From assembly GCA_019322805.1 (NCBI GenBank), contig JAHWIC010000001.1:62001-126000 (forward strand): a DNA stretch of 64,000 bases, given 5' to 3'. Made by a program: the position numbers and the translations under genes. Of this stretch, positions 33,711 through 42,334 are shown in pieces (position 1 is the first letter of the stretch; each line of letters opens with the position of its first letter). The DNA is from Candidatus Woesearchaeota archaeon. Lineage in GTDB: Archaea > Nanobdellota > Nanobdellia > Woesearchaeales > JAHWIC01. The notes beneath the pieces are model-generated. The model saw only the letters and a list, made by a program, of their open reading frames with translations. It was not told the DNA's origin and ran no database searches.

Positions 33711-35860
33711 TTTTTATTAAGGTACATTATTGTTCCGCTTATTAAATTTAATGCCCCAATCAAAATACAAACCTTGACTATGCCAAGCAGAGGAATAAGT
33801 AATGTGCTAACTAAAATAGCACCTATACAAGCTCCAATAAAGTCTGATGCATAAAGTATTCCTGCTGTATGTGCAACCTTTTTGAAATGAAGCTTTGCTG
33901 CTAAAGGAAACTCCATCCCAACAAGAATAGCCAGGATTAAAGTTAATATTGGGAATGCGAATTGTGCACTAAGGAGTATTAGATTTTCATTTTTTATGTT
34001 TTTTAAGAGGATAAATATGACTGGTAAAAGGATTGAATATAACAGAATTGAAAACTCGATCTTAACCAAGTCTTTGATTGATTTTTTCTTTAATGTTCTG
34101 TTCATATAATGAGAACCGAGTGCCAAGCCAAGCATAAACATCGTCACTATCACACCAATCTTATGATAAACATAGCCATACAGAATCTGAAATCCAATCA
34201 AAATAATTACTTCCAAGGACGAGGCTGCAAAACCTGTTGTAAATATTGCAAATGGAATTGGCTTTGTTTTCAGCAGATAAAGAATCACTAAGATTGCGAA
34301 TATAATGAAGAATATTGAATAATTAACCTTAAAGTAAGATATCCAATAAAGTAAGTGATAGAAGTAAGTTATCGGGTTAAGGTCCTTGTTTAAGGGAACA
34401 TCTTCATTTATTGAATTTAACACTAAATTAATTCTGTCTTCTGTAAGTTTGCCAATGAGATAATACTTATTCACATAATCTGTTTGTATTGCTTTTTCCT
34501 CAATTTTTTCTGCAATATCATAGGTTAATTCCTTATCTGAAGCTATGAAGAAATTTTCAGCATCGGGGATTATGATTATATTGGAAAAAACCTGCGATAA
34601 GGTTTTATACAAAGCTGAATTTGACTGCCTGACTTCTTTGCTCATATAATTCTCAGCAGAACTTAAGCTTAAACTGATAACTGCATCATCATTTAATATT
34701 TGTTTTAATTCTTTAAAGAACTCAATTGTGTAAAATCTGTTGATTTGTGCTGTGCTTGGGTCTGGTAAGTCAATAATAACAATATCATATTTGTTATTTG
34801 TCTGCTTAACAAATAATCTTGCATCAATATTGTGGATTTTTATCTTTTCATTCTCTAAATTTGTTGTAAATCTTTTTCCAACATCAATTATTAATGGGTC
34901 TAATTCAATGTAATCAATATTATCAGGGTTGTACTTTAGTATTTCGTTCACTGTTCCTGAAACACCGCCAGAGATAAGAAGGATATTCTTTGGAGCTTCA
35001 TGCTGTACCATTGCATAATGCACTGTTTCTTCATTAGCGATTGTGTTTTCTGTTGCGAACAGAGCAATTCCATTCTCAAAGAAGTTTAATTGGTCTGCAG
35101 TTTTAGTCACAACCAAGCTGCCATATCTTGAATTTTTATGAAATAATAATTCCTGGCCTTTGTATTGCTGCTGGATTGATAATTTTTCCAAATCAACAGA
35201 GAAAAAACCAATAACCAATAACAAAAATAAAACAACAACCGAATATTTCAGAATATTATTTTTAATAAATATTGACAGTAATAAAGCTGCTAATAAATTT
35301 AGAATCATAATAAACAAAGCCATCTGGAAGTGATTCAGGAAATAAATCAGGATAAAGCTGAATAAGAAACCGCCCAGGATATCACCAATAGCATCAATAA
35401 AATAAACCTTGCCGATTGAGGCAGAATCCTTTTTTGTGGTAAAAACACAGCATGCAAGAATTAATAATGAGCCAGATATAATGCAGTAAGGAAGCAGTAT
35501 TACAAATGATGAAAGGAAGATTCTTATTGCTCCAATTAATTCTCCTGGAAGGAAAATCAGATTTCTAAGATTCCTTATTATGAATATATGGAAGAACGGA
35601 AGAACTGCTATAATTATCTCTGAAATTATTAATAATCTAAATTTGTCCTTAACTTTTTCAATATACTTTCCTAAATAAGAGCCAATTCCTGTCAATAACA
35701 ACCAGTTTCCAAGAATTATCCCAAAAACAAGCTCATTGCCGTAGAAAACAGTTAAGAACTCACGCATTATTGTGAGCTGAGTGATCATTGCAGATATGCC
35801 TAAGGCTGTTATTGCAAAGAACAATAGTTTCTCTCTTTTTGGGATGTTTTTGAAAAACAT
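33707..35860 (-). CDS. Membrane protein with a spermidine-synthase-like domain
   Basis: 717 aa. About six or seven N-terminal membrane helices (residues 10-215), a central aminopropyltransferase-like Rossmann domain (residues about 240-450: ENTIANEETVHYAMVQHEAPKNILLISGGVSG, YIELDPLIIDVGKRF, IVIIDLPDPSTAQINRFYTIEFF), then about seven more helices. The central motifs match polyamine synthases (G-G-x-S-G, acidic E-L-D-P, D-x-P-D-P). Related membrane versions are widespread and uncharacterised. It is the first gene of the run with the radical SAM and MEMO-AMMECR1 proteins, overlapping the former by four bases. Confidence 0.88.
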   Translation of the reverse strand: MFFKNIPKREKLLFFAITALGISAMITQLTIMREFLTVFYGNELVFGIILGNWLLLTGIGSYLGKYIEKVKDKFRLLIISEIIIAVLPFFHIFIIRNLRNLIFLPGELIGAIRIFLSSFVILLPYCIISGSLLILACCVFTTKKDSASIGKVYFIDAIGDILGGFLFSFILIYFLNHFQMALFIMILNLLAALLLSIFIKNNILKYSVVVLFLLLVIGFFSVDLEKLSIQQQYKGQELLFHKNSRYGSLVVTKTADQLNFFENGIALFATENTIANEETVHYAMVQHEAPKNILLISGGVSGTVNEILKYNPDNIDYIELDPLIIDVGKRFTTNLENEKIKIHNIDARLFVKQTNNKYDIVIIDLPDPSTAQINRFYTIEFFKELKQILNDDAVISLSLSSAENYMSKEVRQSNSALYKTLSQVFSNIIIIPDAENFFIASDKELTYDIAEKIEEKAIQTDYVNKYYLIGKLTEDRINLVLNSINEDVPLNKDLNPITYFYHLLYWISYFKVNYSIFFIIFAILVILYLLKTKPIPFAIFTTGFAASSLEVIILIGFQILYGYVYHKIGVIVTMFMLGLALGSHYMNRTLKKKSIKDLVKIEFSILLYSILLPVIFILLKNIKNENLILLSAQFAFPILTLILAILVGMEFPLAAKLHFKKVAHTAGILYASDFIGACIGAILVSTLLIPLLGIVKVCILIGALNLISGTIMYLNKK

Positions 35861-35936
35861 CTTTAACTATTCTTTATTATAGAGGTATTTATATCTTTTG
35901 ACAACTTTTATAAAACACCACCAATTCTTCCTTTTA

Positions 35937-36293
35937 ATGACAGAACTTATCGCATGCTTATCATCAGGAAAAGGAACATGGGGTCATGTTTCCAGGCTGA
36001 TTGATGGCCAGGAATGGGAAAAAGTCTTTCTAATAACTGATTCTTTTGGTAAAGAGAAGTTTGAGAAGAAAGGTAATGTTGAGTTTATTGTCATTGATCC
36101 AAACAAATTCCTGCCAGAGCTTGCTGAAGACATTAAAACACAACTAAAAGACAAAATAACTGGCTTAGAAGTTGGTGTAAACTTCATAAGTGGCTCTGGA
36201 AAAGAACATATGGCTCTTATGTCAGCTCTACAACAATTAGGAGTTGGTCTAAGACTAGTTGCATTAACAAAAGAAGGAATCAAAGAAGTTTAA
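35937..36293 (+). CDS. Small CARF/Rossmann-like protein
   Basis: 118 aa from the ATG at 35937. An in-frame TTG at 35898 lies at a TATA element (TTTATATC, 35888-35895), so translation there is unlikely. The sequence begins TELIACLSSGKGTWGHVSRLI, then WEKVFLITDSFGKEKF, and ends NFISGSGKEHMALMSALQQLGVGLRLVALTKEGIKEV. The alternating strand-helix layout and the terminal S-G-x-G-K-E-x-M-x-x-x-x-A-L motif resemble CARF domains that sense cyclic oligoadenylate. No effector domain and no CRISPR locus are visible. The assignment is inference. Confidence 0.65.
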   Translation: MTELIACLSSGKGTWGHVSRLIDGQEWEKVFLITDSFGKEKFEKKGNVEFIVIDPNKFLPELAEDIKTQLKDKITGLEVGVNFISGSGKEHMALMSALQQLGVGLRLVALTKEGIKEV

Positions 36294-37030
36294 GCTAATG
36301 GTTCTGGCTCTGATTTAACAACACCATAGAATTCTAACAATAATCTATCAACATACCTTATAAGCTCGTAGCCATAACCATGTATCTCAATGCAGTTGCC
36401 TTTGAGATCAATCTTAGGTATTGGGGATTCTATTAAAGATATTATTGCATGTTCAGTGTTGCTGCAGTTTAATACTGGTCTTCCTTTGCATGCGCTGCAA
36501 GCTTCATAATCGCAGTCTCTATCACAAACTGCAATCACTTCATTTCCAAAGGCTGTGTTTAGGCTTTGAGTTAATTCTCCGACAGCTACAGCAATGTAAG
36601 TTAATTCCTTACCGAGAGGATCAAACGAGATGTAGATTGTAGTTGCGTTATTGAACTTATCATTAAGACCGCCATACAAAGGAATATCTTCTACGTCTTT
36701 AGGACCATAACGCAGAGGAACATTAACTAAAACTCCTTTTGACTGAACCTGGAAATACCACATGCCGTCAAAATTAATAAAACTATGAGGGCCGTACATA
36801 TAGCCTTGCTCTGGTTTAAGCTTACCTTGTATGTTTAATCTATGTGCATCTTCTATAGTCAAAACTTGTTCTTCTGATGGAATAACGTACCTTAACAATA
36901 CAAAGATTAAGAATAATCCAACAATAGAAATTATAGCATAAAGGAGAACCTTATCCGATATCTGCTGTTCTTCAACCGCTTCTTCTTTTTTCTCTTTCTT
37001 TTCCTTTTTTGCAGTTTCCTTTGCTGTCAT
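36290..37030 (-). CDS. Anchored extracytoplasmic protein, paralogue 1
   Basis: 246 aa. A charged N-terminus, one transmembrane helix (residues about 28-48), then an extracytoplasmic domain with FINFDGMWYFQVQSKG, four Cys in CDRDCDYEACSACKGRP, one in LNCSNTEHAI and a late GNCIEIHGYGYELIRYVDRLLLEFYG. The order of features and the ending match the next gene upstream (GNCIIAEAYRGEDVIKIKDRLLYAILG), so the two are paralogues. I do not recognise the family. The stop overlaps the convergent 35937 gene by four bases. Confidence 0.75.
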   Translation of the reverse strand: MTAKETAKKEKKEKKEEAVEEQQISDKVLLYAIISIVGLFLIFVLLRYVIPSEEQVLTIEDAHRLNIQGKLKPEQGYMYGPHSFINFDGMWYFQVQSKGVLVNVPLRYGPKDVEDIPLYGGLNDKFNNATTIYISFDPLGKELTYIAVAVGELTQSLNTAFGNEVIAVCDRDCDYEACSACKGRPVLNCSNTEHAIISLIESPIPKIDLKGNCIEIHGYGYELIRYVDRLLLEFYGVVKSEPEPLA

Positions 37031-37599
37031 TTAATAATCCCCAATATAGCATATAATAATCTATCTTTTATTTTAATAACATCCTCTCCCCTATAAGCTT
37101 CTGCTATAATGCAGTTTCCTTCCATATAAACCTTGGTTTCATTTGATTTCTTGAAATACAGCACTGGAACATACATTGTCGCGTCATCGCAGGTTACTAT
37201 TGGCCTGTTGAACTCATTTTCTGTTGTAAAGCCAGCCACAACAAACATATCAAAATTGCTCAGGCCTTGTGCTAAGGTATATTGAACTTTTGCAATGTAT
37301 TCTGCATAATCATCATCTATGTCATAAGTTATATCAATTTCAACTGCGCTTAATCTTTGGGCTATTTCAGAATTCAAATCTATGTGCTCTACTTCTGTTG
37401 GATGATAATTAAACACAGCATGTTTGCCATTTATTTTGGTAGACCACCCATCTGCTTCCTGAACAAAAGGAATTCCATTATATTCAACTTTTGGAGGTCC
37501 GCCTTTCCAAAGAAAACCCATTACACTTGTAACCAGGATGAATGCTATAAACCCCATCATAAGGTTCTGCATCCTTTTGCTGTCTTTTTTCTTTTTCAT
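37027..37599 (-). CDS. Anchored extracytoplasmic protein, paralogue 2
   Basis: 190 aa with one transmembrane helix near residues 12-30, then a beta-rich extracytoplasmic part (GIPFVQEADGWSTKINGKHAVFNYHP). It shares overall order and C-terminal pattern with the following gene but has fewer Cys (CDD, GNC). It overlaps that gene by four bases, so both are made together and may form a heteromer. Family unknown. A TTTTAAATAC TATA element lies about 25-30 bases upstream. Confidence 0.75.
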   Translation of the reverse strand: MKKKKDSKRMQNLMMGFIAFILVTSVMGFLWKGGPPKVEYNGIPFVQEADGWSTKINGKHAVFNYHPTEVEHIDLNSEIAQRLSAVEIDITYDIDDDYAEYIAKVQYTLAQGLSNFDMFVVAGFTTENEFNRPIVTCDDATMYVPVLYFKKSNETKVYMEGNCIIAEAYRGEDVIKIKDRLLYAILGIIK

Positions 37600-37635
37600 T
37601 ATGAAAAAAGATTTGTGACTAGTATTTAAAATTTT

Positions 37636-37659
37636 GTTTTGCTTAAATTAAAGCAAAAC
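37636..37659. promoter_or_regulatory. Perfect hairpin between divergent promoters, candidate operator
   Basis: GTTTTGCTT (37636-37644) and AAGCAAAAC (37651-37659) form a perfect nine-base dyad with a six-base loop. It lies between the TATA box of the minus-strand anchored-protein pair and a strong BRE/TATA (CCGAAAAGTATATATA, from about 37660) for the AbrB-ABC operon. An adjacent AbrB-type regulator makes autoregulation plausible. The TTTTGCTT/AAGCAAAA core also recurs in arm 3 of the dispersed cloverleaf elements. Confidence 0.4.
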
Positions 37660-37765
37660 CGAAACCGAAAAGTATATATATTAGTATATATGAATAAAAT
37701 TAGCAAATATTTGTTAATTATATATATTTTTATATATATATGGATATTTGTATACTACTGACAAG

Positions 37766-37927
37766 ATGGCTAATAAAACAATACTCCAGTACCCCAACAA
37801 AAAGCAGTTTATGATTACTGTTCCTAAGGGACTTGTCTTGGCTAAAGGATGGAAGCGTGGCGACAAGCTGGAATTTGTTCTTAACAATAAAGGAGAGATC
37901 ATAATAAGGAAAGTCAAAAATGAGTAA
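37766..37927 (+). CDS. AbrB/MazE-type small regulator
   Basis: 53 aa. Sequence order MANKTILQYPNKKQFMITVPKGLVLAKGWKRGDKLEF-VLNNKGEIIIRKVKNE is a SpoVT-AbrB swapped-hairpin barrel: the ITVPKGLV-LAKGWKRGDKL core is clear. Such domains bind DNA as dimers, either as transcription factors or antitoxins; no toxin is adjacent, so regulation of the following ABC operon is the likelier role. Its last eight bases overlap the start of the ABC ATPase gene. The upstream region is almost pure A/T with several TATATATA runs. Confidence 0.85.
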   Translation: MANKTILQYPNKKQFMITVPKGLVLAKGWKRGDKLEFVLNNKGEIIIRKVKNE

Positions 37928-38615
37928 AGACACTATAATCAAACTTGAGAATGTATGGAAGATTTATCAGATGGGTGATGTAAAGGTTAATGCTCTCAGG
38001 GGTCTTAGTCTCGAGGCAAGAAGAGGCGAGTTCATAGCTGTAATGGGTCCATCTGGTTCTGGTAAGAGTACCGCAGTAAACATGATTGGCTGCCTGGATA
38101 TTCCAAGTAAAGGAAGGATCCTCCTTGAAGGAAAGGACATCTCAACGCTTTCTGAATCTAAATTAGCTCAGATAAGAGGCCAAAAGATAGGATTTATTTT
38201 CCAGCAATTCAATCTTATTCCAACTTTGTCTGCTTTAGGAAATGTTATGTTACCTATGATTTTTCAAGGCACGCCAGATGAAAAAAGGACAGAGAGGGCA
38301 AAAAAATTGTTAGGGCTTGTTGGGCTTGGTGATCGCATGGACCACAAACCTAATGAGTTGAGTGGGGGACAGCAGCAAAGGGTTGCGATTGCAAGGGCTT
38401 TAGCAAATGATCCTGATGTAGTATTAGCTGATGAGCCAACAGGAAATCTTGACCAAGAAACTGGAAAGATGATTATGGAGTTTCTGGACAGGTTGCACCA
38501 TAAGAAAGATAAGACAGTCATAATGGTCACGCATGATATTCATGTTGCAAAACATGCTCATAGGATAGAGTATCTTATAGACGGTCAGATAATAAAAAGA
38601 AAGAAGTTGAGGTGA
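37920..38615 (+). CDS. ABC transporter ATPase, LolD/MacB type
   Basis: 231 aa. Walker A GPSGSGKST near residue 41, Q-loop FIFQQFNLIPTLSALGNV, signature LSGGQQQRVAIARAL near 143, Walker B DVVLADEPTGNLD and the switch His in VTHDIHVAKHAHR. It powers a MacB/LolCDE-type mechanotransmission exporter made with the two permeases downstream. Starts inside the AbrB gene end, so it is translationally coupled. Confidence 0.96.
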   Translation: MSKDTIIKLENVWKIYQMGDVKVNALRGLSLEARRGEFIAVMGPSGSGKSTAVNMIGCLDIPSKGRILLEGKDISTLSESKLAQIRGQKIGFIFQQFNLIPTLSALGNVMLPMIFQGTPDEKRTERAKKLLGLVGLGDRMDHKPNELSGGQQQRVAIARALANDPDVVLADEPTGNLDQETGKMIMEFLDRLHHKKDKTVIMVTHDIHVAKHAHRIEYLIDGQIIKRKKLR

Positions 38616-38620
38616 AATAA

Positions 38621-39841
38621 ATGAAAAGAATAAGCATAATTGGTTTGGTGATATTGGTAATAGGGATTTTTCAGGTTTTAGGATATACTGAAAATGATAT
38701 CCCTTATCTGTATATCTCTGAAACAAAGTATGAGCCATATCCTGCAGAGCCAGGAGGGTATTTTGATTTGTGGCTAAACGTCCAGAACAAAGGGAGGGAT
38801 GCCACAGGGCTTATGTTCAAGCTTGAGCCTGAGTTTCCATTTTCCTTGGATCCTGGCGAAACAGCTGAAAGGAATTTCGGGAAAATCCTCTCAGGCCAAA
38901 GCGTATTAGTGCATTATAGGGTAAGGGTCAGCCCTAATGCGGTAGAAGGCAGTAATAAACTAAAGTATTTGTTCAAATCAAAAAGTTATGAGGACTGGAA
39001 TGAAGCAAGCATATCTATAATGATAAAAACGCATGACATCCTGCTTGCTATCACAGAAATAGAAACAAACCCAAAAAAGATTCGGCCTGGAAAAACAGGC
39101 TCAATTGAGATTGGATTAAAGAATATGGCAGATTCCTTGATAAAGGATCTAAAAGCCCGTTTAATTCTTGGCGGAGTTCCACTTGCACCAATAGGGGCAA
39201 CAAATGAAAAGATGGTCCAGAGAGTTGATTCTAATGAAGAGTTGACAGTCAAATTCACTGTTATGGCTGAGCCTGATGCTACAGCAGACATCTATAAGCT
39301 TCCATTAGAGCTGGAATATGCTGATGAGCTTGGGAACAATTACAACAGAAACAACACAATAAGTGTCATTATTGGAGATGTTCCTGATTTAGCAGTAAAC
39401 CTTGATAGTTCAACTATTTACAAAGCAGGGACAGTTGGAGAAATCGTAGTCAAATTCGTCAACAAAGGCCTAACTGATGTAAAGTTCCTTAATGTTAAAA
39501 TAAAACCAGGAGAGGGCCACGAAGTAATATCACCTGAAGAGGTTTATGTAGGGAACATAGACTCTGATGACTACGAAACCGCTGAGTTCAAATTGTTTGT
39601 AAGCAAGGCAAACGGCGAAGCTAAGATACCTCTTACAATAGAATACATGGATGCGAACAATGACGAATACACGAAGCTTGTTGAGCTTAGTCTGCCATTA
39701 TACGGCTCTAGAGAAGCAAAGCAGTTTGGATTCGCAAAAGGCGGTGGATTTGGCGGGATTCTAATAACTATCATAATAGTAGCTGTTGCTGTCTTTGGTT
39801 ATAAAAAGTGGAAGAAAAGAAAGGCTAAAAAGCAACAATGA
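38621..39841 (+). CDS. Secreted COG1361-like protein of the ABC operon
   Basis: 406 aa. N-terminal signal peptide (ISIIGLVILVIGIFQVLGYT), then repeated immunoglobulin-like beta domains (CARDB/NEW3-like; for example GGYFDLWLNVQNKGRDATGLMFKLEP and a similar block near residue 260), and a C-terminal transmembrane helix (GGILITIIIVAVAVFGY) with a basic tail. Such COG1361 S-layer-like proteins are often encoded with archaeal MacB-like transporters and may act like a periplasmic adaptor or receptor. It lies between ATPase and permeases with short gaps or overlaps. Confidence 0.85.
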   Translation: MKRISIIGLVILVIGIFQVLGYTENDIPYLYISETKYEPYPAEPGGYFDLWLNVQNKGRDATGLMFKLEPEFPFSLDPGETAERNFGKILSGQSVLVHYRVRVSPNAVEGSNKLKYLFKSKSYEDWNEASISIMIKTHDILLAITEIETNPKKIRPGKTGSIEIGLKNMADSLIKDLKARLILGGVPLAPIGATNEKMVQRVDSNEELTVKFTVMAEPDATADIYKLPLELEYADELGNNYNRNNTISVIIGDVPDLAVNLDSSTIYKAGTVGEIVVKFVNKGLTDVKFLNVKIKPGEGHEVISPEEVYVGNIDSDDYETAEFKLFVSKANGEAKIPLTIEYMDANNDEYTKLVELSLPLYGSREAKQFGFAKGGGFGGILITIIIVAVAVFGYKKWKKRKAKKQQ

Positions 39842-41061
39842 TTAAGGATTATTTTGTATATATTTTGAATAATCTTAGGAATCGTAAGCTTCGTAGCTGG
39901 CTTACTATGATAGGCATATTCGTAGGAATAGCTGCTGTTGTAGCTTTGATCGGTTTAGGAGAAGGTATGAGAAATGCGATAATGGGGCAGTTTGGTTTCT
40001 TAGGAACAGATATTTTAGCTGTTATGGCCTCAGGCGGGATGGGCCCTCCTGGAACAGGGGTTATTGATTCACTGACAGACAAAGAGTTAGATGCAATCAA
40101 GAGAGTCCCGGGGGTAGAAGGTGCAGCTGGGAGAATAATGGAATCAGTAAAGATTGTTTTTAATAGAAAGGCTAGTTTTGCTTCTGCACTTAGCATGCCT
40201 GATGGAGAAGGAAGGGAAATAATTGAGCATGTTATGAACATGGAAGCACAGAAAGGAAGGCTTTTAGAGGATGGAGACAAGAATGTTGTTTTCTTGGGAT
40301 CAGTGTTTTATGAAGAGGATAATGTTTTTGGCAAAGTTATTGTTCCAGGATCCAAAATTGAAGTATTAGACAAGGAATTCAAGGTCATTGGGATAATGGA
40401 CAAAAAAGGCAATCAGGCGCTGGACAGTGCTCTGTTTATGAATGAAGATTATCTTAGAGAGTTGGTTGACAGACCCGGGGATGATTATGATATAATTGGT
40501 GTGAGATTTGATGAAAATGCGGATGTAAATAAGATCAAAGAAGATATCGAAAAGAGATTAAGAAAGATAAGGGATGTAAAAGAAGGAGAGGAAGATTTCT
40601 CAGTTCAAACTCCTCAATCTGTAATGGAGAATGTTAATTCAGTAATCCTGGGGGTTCAAATATTTGTCTATATAATTGCTACAATCTCTATTTTAGTTGG
40701 AGGAATCGGGATTATGAATACGATGTATACAACAGTTGTCGAAAGAACAAAAGAAATAGGCATAATGAAATCAATTGGAGCTAAAAACCAAACAGTCTTT
40801 TCACTATTCTTTATTGAATCTGGGTTCTTAGGAATAGTTGGAGGTCTTATAGGAATGGTATTGGGTGTTTTAGCAGCAACAGGCCTAGCATTTATTGGCA
40901 GGCTTGTATTGAAATCAGAACTTATAGCAGCCCATTTTCCCATGGGTTTGATTATTGGAGCATTATTATTTTCATTTGTGGTTGGTTCATTTTTCGGGAC
41001 ATTGCCTGCAATGCGGGCTTCAAGACTGAATCCGGTAGATGCCCTCAGATACGCGAAATGA
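39838..41061 (+). CDS. MacB-like ABC permease 1
   Basis: 407 aa. One N-terminal helix (LRSWLTMIGIFVGIAAVVALIGLG), a large extracytoplasmic MacB-PCD domain (residues about 50-265), and three C-terminal helices with the FtsX motif EIGIMKSIGAKNQTVFSLFFIESGFLG and ending SRLNPVDALRYAK. It overlaps the COG1361 gene by four bases. Paralogous to the next gene, giving a probable heterodimeric exporter of lipids, peptides or drugs; substrate unknown. Confidence 0.93.
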   Translation: MIKDYFVYILNNLRNRKLRSWLTMIGIFVGIAAVVALIGLGEGMRNAIMGQFGFLGTDILAVMASGGMGPPGTGVIDSLTDKELDAIKRVPGVEGAAGRIMESVKIVFNRKASFASALSMPDGEGREIIEHVMNMEAQKGRLLEDGDKNVVFLGSVFYEEDNVFGKVIVPGSKIEVLDKEFKVIGIMDKKGNQALDSALFMNEDYLRELVDRPGDDYDIIGVRFDENADVNKIKEDIEKRLRKIRDVKEGEEDFSVQTPQSVMENVNSVILGVQIFVYIIATISILVGGIGIMNTMYTTVVERTKEIGIMKSIGAKNQTVFSLFFIESGFLGIVGGLIGMVLGVLAATGLAFIGRLVLKSELIAAHFPMGLIIGALLFSFVVGSFFGTLPAMRASRLNPVDALRYAK

Positions 41062-41062
41062 A

Positions 41063-42280
41063 ATGATAAAAGACATATTAAAATATTCAATATCGAACTT
41101 ATGGAATAGGAAGCTTAGAAGTTTTCTTACAATACTTTCTATTCTTATAGGAATAACTGCTATTTTTGCTTTGGTTAGTTTTGGCCAAGGAATTAATTCG
41201 TATATGGAGAGTTTTGGACAGGAGATGGGAACAGACAAAATAATGGTGATGCCTAAGGATTACCTTTCTGCGATGGAGGGGAGCAACATCTTACTTTCAG
41301 AGGATGATCTCGATTTTTTTAAGAAGATGAAGGGTATTGATGAAGCAGCAGGAATGAAGTTTGCATCTGCTAAAGTTAAATTCAAGGATTTCAGAGAGAA
41401 GTATCCATTTGTTATTGGTTTTTCTACAGAAAGCGGTGAAAAAAGATTAATAGAAGAAATGTTTGGTGGGATAGGGATTGAAAAAGGAAGAGCTTTGAAA
41501 AAAGGGGATGTTCTAAAAGCTACTGCAGGTTATAGCAACAGTGTTCCGAACAAGATGTTTAAGAAACCTGTTTCTGTCGGGGATAGCGTTGAGATAAATG
41601 ATGTTAAAGTTGAAGTGGTTGGATTTTATGAGGAGATAGGAAGTCCTACAGATGATGCCCAGTATTATATTTCAGAAGAGGGGTTCGAAGAAATATTTGG
41701 AGAGATGGATTACTATATGGTTCTTTTAAGAGTTGCTCCTGACCAAGATGTACCAACCTTGGCGGATAGAATAAAAGAAAAATTCAGGAAGCGTAGAGGT
41801 CAAAAAGAAGGAGAAGAAGATTTTTCTGTTGAGACTTATGAACAGATGATGGAAACATTCACCAATGTGATACTGGTATTAAATGGAATATTGGTTATGG
41901 TAGCTCTGATCTCAATAATTGTTGCAGCTGTTAATATTATGAACACGATGTATACATCAATATTAGAAAGAACTAATGAAATTGGAGTAATGAAATCAAT
42001 TGGTGCAAAAAATAGATTTATTTTACTCATATTTATGATGGAATCTGGAATCCTTGGGCTTATAGGGGGTTCAATTGGCATAGGATTTGGTTATGTAATT
42101 GCACAATTTGGAGGGCTTATAGCAAGAAATGCTGGTCTTGGAATGTTAAGGCCAGCTTACCCGCTTTGGTTAATAATTGGATGCTTGTTATTTGCATTTG
42201 TTGTTGGATCTGGTTCTGGTTTATTGCCGTCCATACAAGCTTCCAGGCTAAATCCTGTCGACGCTTTGAGGTATGAATGA
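41063..42280 (+). CDS. MacB-like ABC permease 2
   Basis: 405 aa from the ATG at 41063, just after the permease 1 stop; a longer upstream in-frame start would overlap it. Same architecture as permease 1: N-terminal helix (RSFLTILSILIGITAIFALVSFG), extracytoplasmic domain, then EIGVMKSIGAKNRFILLIFMMESGILG and a terminal SRLNPVDALRYE. Its last six codons plus stop are repeated 55 bases further on (see 42263-42333). Confidence 0.93.
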   Translation: MIKDILKYSISNLWNRKLRSFLTILSILIGITAIFALVSFGQGINSYMESFGQEMGTDKIMVMPKDYLSAMEGSNILLSEDDLDFFKKMKGIDEAAGMKFASAKVKFKDFREKYPFVIGFSTESGEKRLIEEMFGGIGIEKGRALKKGDVLKATAGYSNSVPNKMFKKPVSVGDSVEINDVKVEVVGFYEEIGSPTDDAQYYISEEGFEEIFGEMDYYMVLLRVAPDQDVPTLADRIKEKFRKRRGQKEGEEDFSVETYEQMMETFTNVILVLNGILVMVALISIIVAAVNIMNTMYTSILERTNEIGVMKSIGAKNRFILLIFMMESGILGLIGGSIGIGFGYVIAQFGGLIARNAGLGMLRPAYPLWLIIGCLLFAFVVGSGSGLLPSIQASRLNPVDALRYE

Positions 42281-42333
42281 AATGAGTACCTCCAAAGCTA
42301 CGAATGATAATGAGTATGCTTTGAGGTATGAAT
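42263..42333 (+). repeat. Duplicated permease 3' end flanking an inverted copy
   Basis: The 16-base word GCTTTGAGGTATGAAT occurs at 42263-42278 (codons ALRYE of permease 2, then TGA) and again exactly at 42318-42333 (still reading ALRYE, then TAA). Between them TACCTCCAAAGC (42287-42298) is an inverted copy with one extra base, so the first copy and the inverted copy can fold. Direct-inverted-direct order is seen directly. The second copy ends one base before the MATE ATG. Confidence 0.8.
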
Positions 42334-42334
42334 A

